A program made the position numbers and the translations under genes. Under the pieces are notes generated by a model. The model ran no database searches and was not told where the DNA came from. It saw only the letters and a list, made by a program, of their open reading frames with translations. Shown here one piece after another: positions 1-7,778 of a DNA stretch of 64,000 bases (the first letter of the stretch is position 1; each line of letters opens with the position of its first letter). The stretch lies in assembly GCA_000980375.1 (NCBI GenBank), contig LARD01000017.1:8716-72715 (forward strand). Reading direction: 5' to 3'. The stretch comes from Clostridium sp. K4410.MGS-306 (GTDB lineage: Bacteria; Cyanobacteriota; Vampirovibrionia; Gastranaerophilales; Gastranaerophilaceae).

Positions 1-652
1 CATCGTACTCTTCTTGAGAAAGGGCATCAATTTTATACAAAATTTCGTCAGATACACCTATCATACCAATATCGTGCAGCATGCCTGCAAGCTCTACCTT
101 GCCTGTATCAATGGTTGAAAGCCCCAGTTGTTTTGCAACAATAATAGAATAATAAGTAATTCTTTTGCTTCTGCCCGATGTGTAGGAGTCTTTAGCGTCG
201 AGTGCCTCCATTATCGCTTTGATTGTACCGGAGAACAGCTCTTTTAAATCGTTGATGAGTTTGTCGTTGTCATATTTGAGCTGATAATATTCCAAAGCAG
301 AAGAAACAATGAGTTGAAGTTCCTCAGGGTTGAACGGCTTTTTAACGTATCTGTATATTTTGGCATAATTTATCGCATCAATAAGAATATTTGCATCAGA
401 ATACGCTGTTAAAAGGATTCTCATTGTAGAAGGATAATGCACCTGTACATGTTTTAAAAACTCTACCCCGTCCATTTCAGGCATCTTGTGGTCAGAGATA
501 ACAAGCTCAAAAGGTTTTTCCTTAAGAATCTCAAGCGCATGCAAAGGAGAGGTGGTTTTTTCGAGATTGTAAGCTCCTCTTAAAGTTCTAAATAAAAGCG
601 CGAGGTTATCTTCTTCGTCATCTACAAGCAAAATATTGTATTTTTTATCCAT
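1..652 (-). CDS. Response regulator, receiver + HD-GYP-type domain (C-terminus cut by window edge)
   Basis: Signalling protein expected to turn a phosphorylation signal into c-di-GMP breakdown. The first ~120 residues are a receiver domain: acidic pair in ILLVDDEEDN, phospho-acceptor Asp in LVISDHKMPEMDG, Thr in RILLTA, Lys in RYVKKPF. After a helical linker an HD domain begins (SYTSGRSKRITYYS, then AGMLHDIGMIG), as in HD-GYP phosphodiesterases. The GYP part lies outside the window, so activity cannot be judged. ATGs occur at 655 and 652; GGAAG is 3 and 6 nt upstream, favouring 652. It follows the histidine kinase by about 15 nt in the flhA run, so the two are likely a cognate pair (inference). 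Confidence 0.85.
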   Translation of the reverse strand, partial: MDKKYNILLVDDEEDNLALLFRTLRGAYNLEKTTSPLHALEILKEKPFELVISDHKMPEMDGVEFLKHVQVHYPSTMRILLTAYSDANILIDAINYAKIYRYVKKPFNPEELQLIVSSALEYYQLKYDNDKLINDLKELFSGTIKAIMEALDAKDSYTSGRSKRITYYSIIVAKQLGLSTIDTGKVELAGMLHDIGMIGVSDEILYKIDALSQEEYD

Positions 653-669
653 CATATACTTCCGTTATC

Positions 670-2277
670 TTAATTATGAATTTTCATTCTCAAAGGTAAT
701 GTAATTGTAAATTTGCTGCCTTTGCCGGGCTCTGTAACAAGGTCTATTGTGCCTTTGTGGTTTTTGATAACCTTGTAGCTGATTGCCATACCAAGGCCGG
801 TGCCTTGCCCGACTTCTTTTGTAGTAAAGAACGGGTCAAAAACTTTTTTGCGTGTGGTTTCATCCATACCGCAACCGTTGTCTTCAAACTCTATTATAGC
901 ATTATTTCCGTCTGATTTTAACCTTATCCAGATATCGCCTTTATCCTGTATAGCAAAAGCAGCGTTGTCCAAAATGTTCATAAACACTTGATTTAGCTGT
1001 CCGCCAAAGCCTTCTACGTGAGGCATGTTTTCTTGATATTCTTTGTGGACGGTAATTCTGTTTTTCAGTTTGTTATGCAGGATATTGAGCGTTGTATCAA
1101 TTTCTCTGGGCAAATCAACATTGTTGATAACAGCTTCTTCCAAACGAGAGAAATTTTTTAAATCCAACACAATATTTTTTGTTCTCTCGGTTCCTTCCTG
1201 ACAGCTTCTGATTAGTTCAGGGAGGTCGTCTTTTAAAAAGTCTAAATCTATTTCTTCTTTTAGTTCTTTGATTTTTTGTTTGTGCTCTTCTGTGAGATCA
1301 GCATCAAACTCGCTGTATTGGTTGATAACAGACATCATATCAGCAGTATAGTTTTTGAGGTGGATGAGGTTTCCGTAGATAAAGTTTACGGGGTTGTTAA
1401 TCTCGTGGGTAATCCCTGCCACAAGCTCGCCTAATGATTTCATTTTTTCCGAATGAACCATCATTGCCTGTGTGCTTTTTAATTCTGAATAAGCAGCTTC
1501 CAACTCTTTTGTACGGTCTTTTACCTGTTGTTCCAAAGACTGGTAGAGTTTTTCCAAGGACTCTGCCATCTCATTGTAAGAACGTATAAGCCGGTTTATT
1601 TCAAGATAATTTGTCTCTTCAAGACGATGGGAAAAGTTCCCTTTTGCAAAATCGCCCAAACTCTTTATGAGTATGTTAATTGGTTTAATCAATATTCCGG
1701 AAATAAGATTGGAGAGGAAAAACCCGAGAAAGATAAATATAAATACCATTGCAAGCATGTTGTCTCTCAACATGTCAAGGTAAAGCTTAGTAATGGGTTC
1801 GTTATAAAAGCCCAGCTCTATTAATTTTCCGTCTTTTGTCACAGATTGTTTATAAATAGCGTCATCCAGAGTTTTGCCTTTTTTTCTCAAAGCTTTGTCT
1901 GATATTTTGTTTTCTTTAAAAACTTCTCTTAGCTTTTCACTTGGTTGTGTATGGAGGATAACTTTTTTTGTGGCTTTATCTTTAACAACAACCGTTGCTA
2001 CTATGTTGCTGTCTACCATTTTTTGAGCTGCAGAATCAAGCTCCTTGTAGTCTTCTGCAGAGATAAGCTCTCCCAAACGCTGGAAAAGTGTAATAGAAAT
2101 AGAATCATTCAAGTCTTTTGACTGCGCGGTTATTTGAGTAGCAAGGTTGTTAACAGTAGCTATAGAATACCACGCTATACAAAATACCGTTATTGCAATA
2201 AGCATTGTTGTAAATGCCGCAAATTGTGTACTCAATTTTGTCCTGAAATTTTTACCCAAAAAACTCATATTTCTCAC
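670..2277 (-). CDS. Membrane sensor histidine kinase with HAMP domain
   Basis: Sensor kinase of 535 aa. Membrane segments at about 20-42 and 173-197 bracket a ~130-residue extracytoplasmic sensor region. A HAMP linker (about 195-245) and a coiled coil follow, then the dimerisation helix with phospho-acceptor His291 in [12 protein letters not shown]. The ATPase domain has an N box ([10 protein letters not shown]), G1 (FEDNGCGMD) and F/G2 ([20 protein letters not shown]). The start is GTG at 2277 or the in-frame ATG at 2268; neither has a strong ribosome site. It lies 4 nt after a small membrane protein and just before the receiver/HD-GYP gene, which suggests one signalling unit co-expressed with flhA. 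The signal sensed is unknown. Confidence 0.9.
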   Translation of the reverse strand: MRNMSFLGKNFRTKLSTQFAAFTTMLIAITVFCIAWYSIATVNNLATQITAQSKDLNDSISITLFQRLGELISAEDYKELDSAAQKMVDSNIVATVVVKDKATKKVILHTQPSEKLREVFKENKISDKALRKKGKTLDDAIYKQSVTKDGKLIELGFYNEPITKLYLDMLRDNMLAMVFIFIFLGFFLSNLISGILIKPINILIKSLGDFAKGNFSHRLEETNYLEINRLIRSYNEMAESLEKLYQSLEQQVKDRTKELEAAYSELKSTQAMMVHSEKMKSLGELVAGITHEINNPVNFIYGNLIHLKNYTADMMSVINQYSEFDADLTEEHKQKIKELKEEIDLDFLKDDLPELIRSCQEGTERTKNIVLDLKNFSRLEEAVINNVDLPREIDTTLNILHNKLKNRITVHKEYQENMPHVEGFGGQLNQVFMNILDNAAFAIQDKGDIWIRLKSDGNNAIIEFEDNGCGMDETTRKKVFDPFFTTKEVGQGTGLGMAISYKVIKNHKGTIDLVTEPGKGSKFTITLPLRMKIHN

Positions 2278-2281
2278 TTCG

Positions 2282-2521
2282 TTATTTAAATTTGCTTAAC
2301 TTCTTTTTCTTTTTAGCGGAATCAAATATTTTGCCTATTTGAAACCCGAGATAACCCACAACAAGCCCGGCCGGAACAATAATGCCAAGAGCATAAATCA
2401 AGGTGTTGATATTCATATGCCCCTGATTGTTAAGGAAAATAAGCGCACTGCATAAAAATACCGTAAGGCTCGCTGCCAAGCCTCCCAATTTATATGCATA
2501 CTTAATTCCGTTTGCTGCCAT
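2282..2521 (-). CDS. Small two-TM membrane protein of unknown function
   Basis: A 79-aa protein with two hydrophobic segments (about 13-29 and 39-63) and a very basic tail (KKKKKLSKFK), predicting an inner-membrane hairpin with the charged end in the cytoplasm. The size and layout recall AtpI/AtpZ-like proteins, but no signature is clear enough to assign it. It lies 17 nt after the PilZ gene and 4 nt before the kinase, so it belongs to the flhA transcription unit and may serve motility or envelope signalling (inference from position only). Confidence 0.65.
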   Translation of the reverse strand: MAANGIKYAYKLGGLAASLTVFLCSALIFLNNQGHMNINTLIYALGIIVPAGLVVGYLGFQIGKIFDSAKKKKKLSKFK

Positions 2522-2538
2522 TGTTAATCAGGTTCTTC

Positions 2539-3147
2539 TTATTTGTTTGTACTTTCCATTTGTTTTTTAAAACAGAATTGGACAATTGCTATTTTATCAA
2601 TATTTTTTAAAGCAATAAATCGTCCGGATACAATATTTTTTGTGCTTTTGCCTTTTTCTCTGTCCACTCTGATGGGCTTAAAAAAACATTGTATAGGGAT
2701 AGATCCTTCCAGCGTAAACTCTATGGGATAGTCTTGTGACGTTGTCAAAGCAGCTTCTGTTGCAAATTTCATGCCGCCTGCTCCAATATCAATACCCACG
2801 CACACGTATTCTTTTGTATCGTCTTTGAGTGTAAATTCTTTTTGAAAATCAATTCTTGTAAATTCACGCCTTTGTAAAAGCTCATATTTTTCTCTGTTAA
2901 ATTCAACTTTTATAACTTTGTTCAGTTCATCAATCTCTTTTACAACAGGTTTAAAATACAGCATACCGTCATCCACGATAGTGAACATTTCAACAGTGTC
3001 GCCTTTTTTGTAATAAGGCATATCAGCATCTTTTACTTCCAGATCAATACAGCTGCCCATGATTTTTTTGATTTTTGAAGACAGTGCACCTTTGATATCC
3101 TGCGGCACCATAGATATTTTTTGCTCAAGTTTTAATAATTTTTTCAT
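2539..3147 (-). CDS. PilZ-domain c-di-GMP receptor (YcgR-like)
   Basis: A 202-aa protein with an N-terminal YcgR-like beta domain (about 1-90) and a PilZ domain. The c-di-GMP motif RxxxR is visible as RREFTR (93-98). The second motif, usually D/N-x-S-x-x-G, appears as DIGAGG (120-125), with Gly replacing Ser. In flagellated bacteria this family slows motors or tunes motility when c-di-GMP is high. Its place 25 nt downstream of flhA, in a run that also encodes an HD-GYP regulator, supports a motility role. ATG start at 3147. Confidence 0.85.
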   Translation of the reverse strand: MKKLLKLEQKISMVPQDIKGALSSKIKKIMGSCIDLEVKDADMPYYKKGDTVEMFTIVDDGMLYFKPVVKEIDELNKVIKVEFNREKYELLQRREFTRIDFQKEFTLKDDTKEYVCVGIDIGAGGMKFATEAALTTSQDYPIEFTLEGSIPIQCFFKPIRVDREKGKSTKNIVSGRFIALKNIDKIAIVQFCFKKQMESTNK

Positions 3148-3172
3148 ACTCTTTTATATTTTCCTTATTTTT

Positions 3173-5314
3173 TTAAACATTTGCAGCAGTAACCCTGATT
3201 ACGCCTATTGATTTAGCTTTCACATTGTTACTGATTTCATTATACGACATAACCGCAATTTGTGGGTATGTTCTTTCTATTAATCTTCTAAAAGGAAGCC
3301 TTATGGGTGAAGAGCACAATAATACAGGCTGGTTGCCGGATGATGAAATAGCACGCTCAAGCTCGTAATTGAGGTTGTCCAACAGCTTTCTTGTGAATTC
3401 AGGGTCAAGAGTAAGGCTGGAGCCATCAGGGCTAACACCTTGAGCAATGGTATTTTCAACTTCCGGCGCAAGCGTAACAGCCAGAAGCTCGCCTGTATCT
3501 GCCAGATTCTGTTTGCAAATACTTCTTGATAACGCCTGTCTGACCTGTTCTGTCAGATAATCTGCATTTTTACTCACGCGTGATTGCAAGCTCAATACCT
3601 CCAGAATTGTCTTGAGGTCTCTTACGGATACTCTTTCCTTCAACAGGTTGTACACAATCTGCTGAACCTCTGCCACGGTAAGGTCTTTCATCAAGTCGCT
3701 TACGTATTCTTCCGAAACTTCTTTTTTCAAATTGTCGATAAGCTGCTGTATATCTGCACGCGACACAATCTCTGCAGAGTTCTTTTTAATAACTTCCGTC
3801 AGGTGGGTAGAAATAACGGCAGACGGGCTCACAACAGTGTAGCCGTAAGTTTCTGCAATTTCTTTATCTTTTTCTTCAACCCAGATTGCCGGCAACCCGA
3901 ATGCGGGTTCAATTGCACTGATACCGTTAATTCCAAGGTCGTTGTCAGAACCGCCTGCATTCATGGCAAGGCTTCTGTCAGGATATACCTCTCCGGATTC
4001 TATAGGCACACCTTTTAATTTGATTTGATAAGTGTTTGGCGGCAATTGCAAATTGTCTCTCACACGTATGGATGGAAGCACAATACCTAAATCTAATGCA
4101 GTTTGTCGTCTTATCTGTGCAATTCTTTCGAGCAAATCGCCGCCCTGCTCAACATCAAGCAATGGCACAAGACGATATCCTATTTCCATCTCGATAGTTT
4201 CTACGTTTAAAAGCTCCATGACACTTTCTCTTGTAGCTTTTTTCTTTTTCTTGGCAACTTTGCCGAGGCCGGCTTCTTCTTTTTTGGCTTCTTCCGCTGC
4301 TTTTGCTTCTTCGACTTTTTGCACTTTGTCCGCTTTGTCTTTTTTAAATGCCATCCACCCGAGTGAAGCAGCTACAAGCAAAAACGGAATAGTAGGCATA
4401 CCGGGCACCATACCCAATAAGAACAAAAGTACAGAAACAATACCAAGCACCATGGGGTTTGAGAACATTTCTTTTTTGATATCATCGCTCAAAGACTCTT
4501 CCTGTCCGCTTGCACGGGACACAATCAAACCTGTGGAGAAAGAAATCAAAAGTGCAGGCAATTGAGAAACAAGACCATCTCCGACAGTCAAAATTGTGAA
4601 AGTGCTCAAAGCTGTCATGATGTCCATCTTGAGCTGCCACAAACCAATAACAATACCGGCAAAAATGTTCACCACAGTGATGATGATACCTGCTGTGGCA
4701 TCACCTTTTACAAACTTTGAAGCACCGTCCATGGTACCGTAAAAATCCGCTTCTCTCTCGAGTTTACGTCTTCTTGCTTTTGCCTGTTCCTCGTTAATCA
4801 GACCAGAGTTAAGGTCTGCGTCAATAGACAGCTGTTTACCGGGCATAGAGTCCAACGTGAACCTTGCTGATACTTCTGCAACCCTTGTTGCACCGCCTGT
4901 GATTACCATAAAGTTGATAACAACAAGCAGTATAAAGATAATGAACCCGACAATGTAGTTGCCGCCTACAACAAATTGCCCGAATGAATGGATAACCTCG
5001 CCCGCAGAGCCGTTTAGCAAAATAAGCCTTGTTGAGCTGATGTTTAAACCCAGACGAAAAATCGTTGCAACAAGAAGTATAATCGGGAAAGAAGAATACT
5101 CCAGAGGCTCTTTTACAAACAAACATACAAGCAAGATTATTACGGAAAGAGATATATTAAGCGTAAGCAAAATATCCAAAGCCATGGGAGGGAGCGGAAT
5201 AATCATCATGACAACGATAATGACAATACCTATTGCCATCAATATATCGTTATTCTTAAGTAAGCTTGCTAAACCGCCTAAGTTCATTGTCTGTTTTTGT
5301 ATACTCTTTCCCAA
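3173..5314 (-). CDS. flhA: Flagellar biosynthesis protein FlhA
   Basis: Export-gate component of the flagellar type III secretion apparatus (inner membrane plus a cytoplasmic ring). The length of 713 aa is normal. The N-terminal half has about eight membrane helices and carries the FHIPEP signature around LDSMPGKQLSIDADLNSG. A Lys-rich linker (about 335-365) leads to the cytoplasmic FlhA-C domain that docks chaperone-substrate complexes. The frame opens with TTG at 5314; the first ATG is at 5287, with GGGAAAGAG about 16 nt upstream, so the exact start is uncertain. It heads the PilZ/kinase/HD-GYP run. The divergent neighbour at 5387 is unrelated. No other flagellar export gene is adjacent. 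Confidence 0.96.
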   Translation of the reverse strand: MGKSIQKQTMNLGGLASLLKNNDILMAIGIVIIVVMMIIPLPPMALDILLTLNISLSVIILLVCLFVKEPLEYSSFPIILLVATIFRLGLNISSTRLILLNGSAGEVIHSFGQFVVGGNYIVGFIIFILLVVINFMVITGGATRVAEVSARFTLDSMPGKQLSIDADLNSGLINEEQAKARRRKLEREADFYGTMDGASKFVKGDATAGIIITVVNIFAGIVIGLWQLKMDIMTALSTFTILTVGDGLVSQLPALLISFSTGLIVSRASGQEESLSDDIKKEMFSNPMVLGIVSVLLFLLGMVPGMPTIPFLLVAASLGWMAFKKDKADKVQKVEEAKAAEEAKKEEAGLGKVAKKKKKATRESVMELLNVETIEMEIGYRLVPLLDVEQGGDLLERIAQIRRQTALDLGIVLPSIRVRDNLQLPPNTYQIKLKGVPIESGEVYPDRSLAMNAGGSDNDLGINGISAIEPAFGLPAIWVEEKDKEIAETYGYTVVSPSAVISTHLTEVIKKNSAEIVSRADIQQLIDNLKKEVSEEYVSDLMKDLTVAEVQQIVYNLLKERVSVRDLKTILEVLSLQSRVSKNADYLTEQVRQALSRSICKQNLADTGELLAVTLAPEVENTIAQGVSPDGSSLTLDPEFTRKLLDNLNYELERAISSSGNQPVLLCSSPIRLPFRRLIERTYPQIAVMSYNEISNNVKAKSIGVIRVTAANV

Positions 5315-5386
5315 TTAAATAATAGCCTATATATGTTTATTTATCGAATTCTTTACCAAACTTCAAATATCGGTTATAATTTCTAA

Positions 5387-6025
5387 ATGATTATAAAAAC
5401 TTTTCCAATGGGACTTATAGGCACAAACGCGTATCTTTTGATTGACGAAGACTCAAAAGAAGCCGCTGTAATAGACCTTGGCGGTGATTTTACGCCTGTA
5501 AAAAACGAGATAGAAAAACAGGGCGCAAAGCTCAAATATATTCTTAACACTCACGGGCATTTTGACCATATTTTTGGCGAAAAAGACGCACAAAGCATGA
5601 CAGACGCGCCTGTGTATATCCATGAGGAAGACAAATACCTCGCACAAAATCTGCCAAAACAGCTGGAAAGATTTGGGTTTGTACAAAATGTTGAAGCCCC
5701 CTGTGACCTTCACACATTTACTGATAAGGATACTTTTTCTTTAGGCAAAAACGAAATAAAAGTAATCCACACACCCGGCCACACACCCGGCAGTGTTTGT
5801 TTCCTTGTCGGGAAGCATCTTTTCTCGGGTGACACGTTGTTTTACACTTCAGTGGGAAGAACAGACTTTGAAGGCGGCAGCTTTGCTCAGTTGAGCAATT
5901 CTATAAAAGAAAAACTCTTTAAGCTTGATGACGACATCGATGTTTACCCCGGTCATGACTCAAAAACCAGCATAGGTTACGAAAAAAAATACAACTGTTA
6001 TTTTGGTTCACAAGCAGGAATGTAA
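5387..6025 (+). CDS. Metallo-beta-lactamase-fold hydrolase (glyoxalase II-like)
   Basis: A 212-aa soluble hydrolase of the glyoxalase-II/YcbL group, binding two metal ions. It shows THGHFDH (HxHxDH) near residue 57, HTPGHTPGS with a third metal His, FSGDTLF with the bridging Asp, and a late GHD. The substrate is probably a thioester or related metabolite; glyoxalase II proper would need its C-terminal helical domain, which is absent here. No ribosome site is seen; TATAAT at 5375-5380 lies only 6 nt before the ATG, so the mRNA may be leaderless. It converges on the 6029 gene with a 3-nt gap. Confidence 0.88.
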   Translation: MIIKTFPMGLIGTNAYLLIDEDSKEAAVIDLGGDFTPVKNEIEKQGAKLKYILNTHGHFDHIFGEKDAQSMTDAPVYIHEEDKYLAQNLPKQLERFGFVQNVEAPCDLHTFTDKDTFSLGKNEIKVIHTPGHTPGSVCFLVGKHLFSGDTLFYTSVGRTDFEGGSFAQLSNSIKEKLFKLDDDIDVYPGHDSKTSIGYEKKYNCYFGSQAGM

Positions 6026-6028
6026 AAT

Positions 6029-7594
6029 TTAAAGATTTTTCAAATCTTTTTTCGGGTCATCAGACACCTGTTTGATGTCAAATTTTTCTTTCAAAAACTT
6101 GAGCATGTTAGGAGTGATGATGTTTGACGTGCATTCAGGCAGATATATGCTATTTATGCCAAGATATTTTAAATTAAAAATATGAGACATAGTGTGAAGG
6201 TTGCATGTAGTTATAAACACACTGACTGGGAATTTGTCGAGGTCAACATGTTTTTTTATGTGAGAAAGAATTTTGTAAATCAAAGACGAGTTAAAGAATG
6301 AATCAAAATACAAAATGTTTTCTTTTTTTGAAGGAATAACCGTTGTGATTACGTAATGGTCGTCGCTCAAGTTTTCTTCAAGCACATCAAAGTACTGAGA
6401 ATGCATGGCAGCATGGTTCAAAAGCCCCACTACAATAAGGTGTTTTATGTCTTTGTTTTTGATTTTTTCAATAATTTTGTCCACCTTCTGCATAACAAGC
6501 TCTTCGTCGTAACCGACTTTGACCTGTGCAATGCTGTGATCACGATCAAACCCTTGAGAGTTTTCTGCCGCATCCACAAGAGGTTTAAAATTGTTTTTTT
6601 CTATCCTTGTCATGCCTTTGCCGGCAATAAGGTTTGTGGTGAAAAGACGCCCTCTGTAAAGCTTATCAAGAAGATATTGAAAATTTCTTATAACAAGCAC
6701 AGGCCCCTTAAATGTAGTAAAATCATACTGCACGCTGTCCATAGACATCTGGAAGTGGCCTTTTAGATTTTTGTATTTTGCAAACTTGGGGTATGCATGT
6801 GCAACAATAAGCCCGTTGTGCGTATAAACGTTGATATCAGTATCTTTAACGGCTTCTAAAAGGTTCTCCAAATCTTTTAAATTCTGTCCGGAAACAAGAA
6901 TCGATTTTCCTTTTTCTACACCTATAGAAACGTCATGCAAACCGATTGCACCGTAGTATTCCTCTTTAAAAACATGGAGCTTTTTATGGATTTGATAGTT
7001 TATCTGTGCAAAATCATTGACTTTTTTAATAAGCTTTGACTCTGTCATAGCAGAAAAATTAAGGTTGTTGAAAAGTTTTAAGATTCCGTCTTCTTCAGGC
7101 AAATAGTCTTCTGTATAGCATTTGAGCTCAATCAACCTGATACTGGCGCTTTTGATAAGGTTTAGTATAATTTCATAAAGGTTTTTTACATCCGCACTCA
7201 AAGAGCTGTTTCGTCTTATGGCCTGTTGTTCACCCTGATTTACAATAGAGCTCAGGTCAAATTTTTCAAACTTTATGTTTGATTTCAAAATCTGACAGTC
7301 CATGTTTTTTTCATCACAAAATGCTGTATAAGCCTCTTTGACAGACTCTTTTTCTTTATGAATTTCCTTTAACAGAGCTTGGAATTCTTCTCTGTTAAAC
7401 TCATAACCGATTAATATCAAGGACAAATAGTTGATAATTCTGCTTTTAAGAGCTTTGTTTTCGTACCCGAGCTCTTGCATTTTTATGTAATAATACGTAA
7501 TCTGTTTTAACTCGTAGAGCAAAACCTCCATCAAAGAGTACATGATGGGGTCTATACTGCAATAGCCGTCGACCGCACAATCGTTGTATGACAT
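6029..7594 (-). CDS. Hybrid-cluster-protein (hydroxylamine reductase) homologue lacking cluster ligands
   Basis: A 521-aa protein that aligns along its length, from memory, with hybrid cluster protein (Hcp/prismane). Landmarks are CSIDPIMYSLMEVLLYELK near the N-terminus, SILVSGQNLKDL, VYTHNGLIVAHAYP, and the C-terminal LGINSIYLPE...ITPNMLKFLKEKF. Catalytic Hcp binds a 4Fe-2S-2O cluster. Here the positions of its ligands read Gln for the SGHD His, Gly for the THGE Glu, Asn for the TNC Cys, Leu for the GGC Cys, Pro for the next Cys, and Asn/His for the EQK pair. The N-terminal Cys cluster is down to C6 and C12. It is therefore probably not a reductase; a structural or binding role is inferred. 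The start at 7594 is chosen for GGAG five nt upstream; an upstream ATG at 7618 is possible. Confidence 0.75.
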   Translation of the reverse strand: MSYNDCAVDGYCSIDPIMYSLMEVLLYELKQITYYYIKMQELGYENKALKSRIINYLSLILIGYEFNREEFQALLKEIHKEKESVKEAYTAFCDEKNMDCQILKSNIKFEKFDLSSIVNQGEQQAIRRNSSLSADVKNLYEIILNLIKSASIRLIELKCYTEDYLPEEDGILKLFNNLNFSAMTESKLIKKVNDFAQINYQIHKKLHVFKEEYYGAIGLHDVSIGVEKGKSILVSGQNLKDLENLLEAVKDTDINVYTHNGLIVAHAYPKFAKYKNLKGHFQMSMDSVQYDFTTFKGPVLVIRNFQYLLDKLYRGRLFTTNLIAGKGMTRIEKNNFKPLVDAAENSQGFDRDHSIAQVKVGYDEELVMQKVDKIIEKIKNKDIKHLIVVGLLNHAAMHSQYFDVLEENLSDDHYVITTVIPSKKENILYFDSFFNSSLIYKILSHIKKHVDLDKFPVSVFITTCNLHTMSHIFNLKYLGINSIYLPECTSNIITPNMLKFLKEKFDIKQVSDDPKKDLKNL

Positions 7595-7778
7595 ATTTTC
7601 TCCGTAATCCATATTCATACCGGTATTTTAAACAACATGAATAGCATTACCATTGACTAAACGAGCAATTACAATATAGCCTGATATCCCCCTCATTAAG
7701 ACTATGCGCCAATATTAAAATATATAGTATAATTTGTTATCAAATAAAATTATAAAGACAAAGGGAGATTTTAATAAA

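Noticed and set aside
4836..5318. Long frames opposite or out of frame in flhA
   Set aside because: Shadows of the hydrophobic flhA sequence; no independent ribosome sites or motifs.
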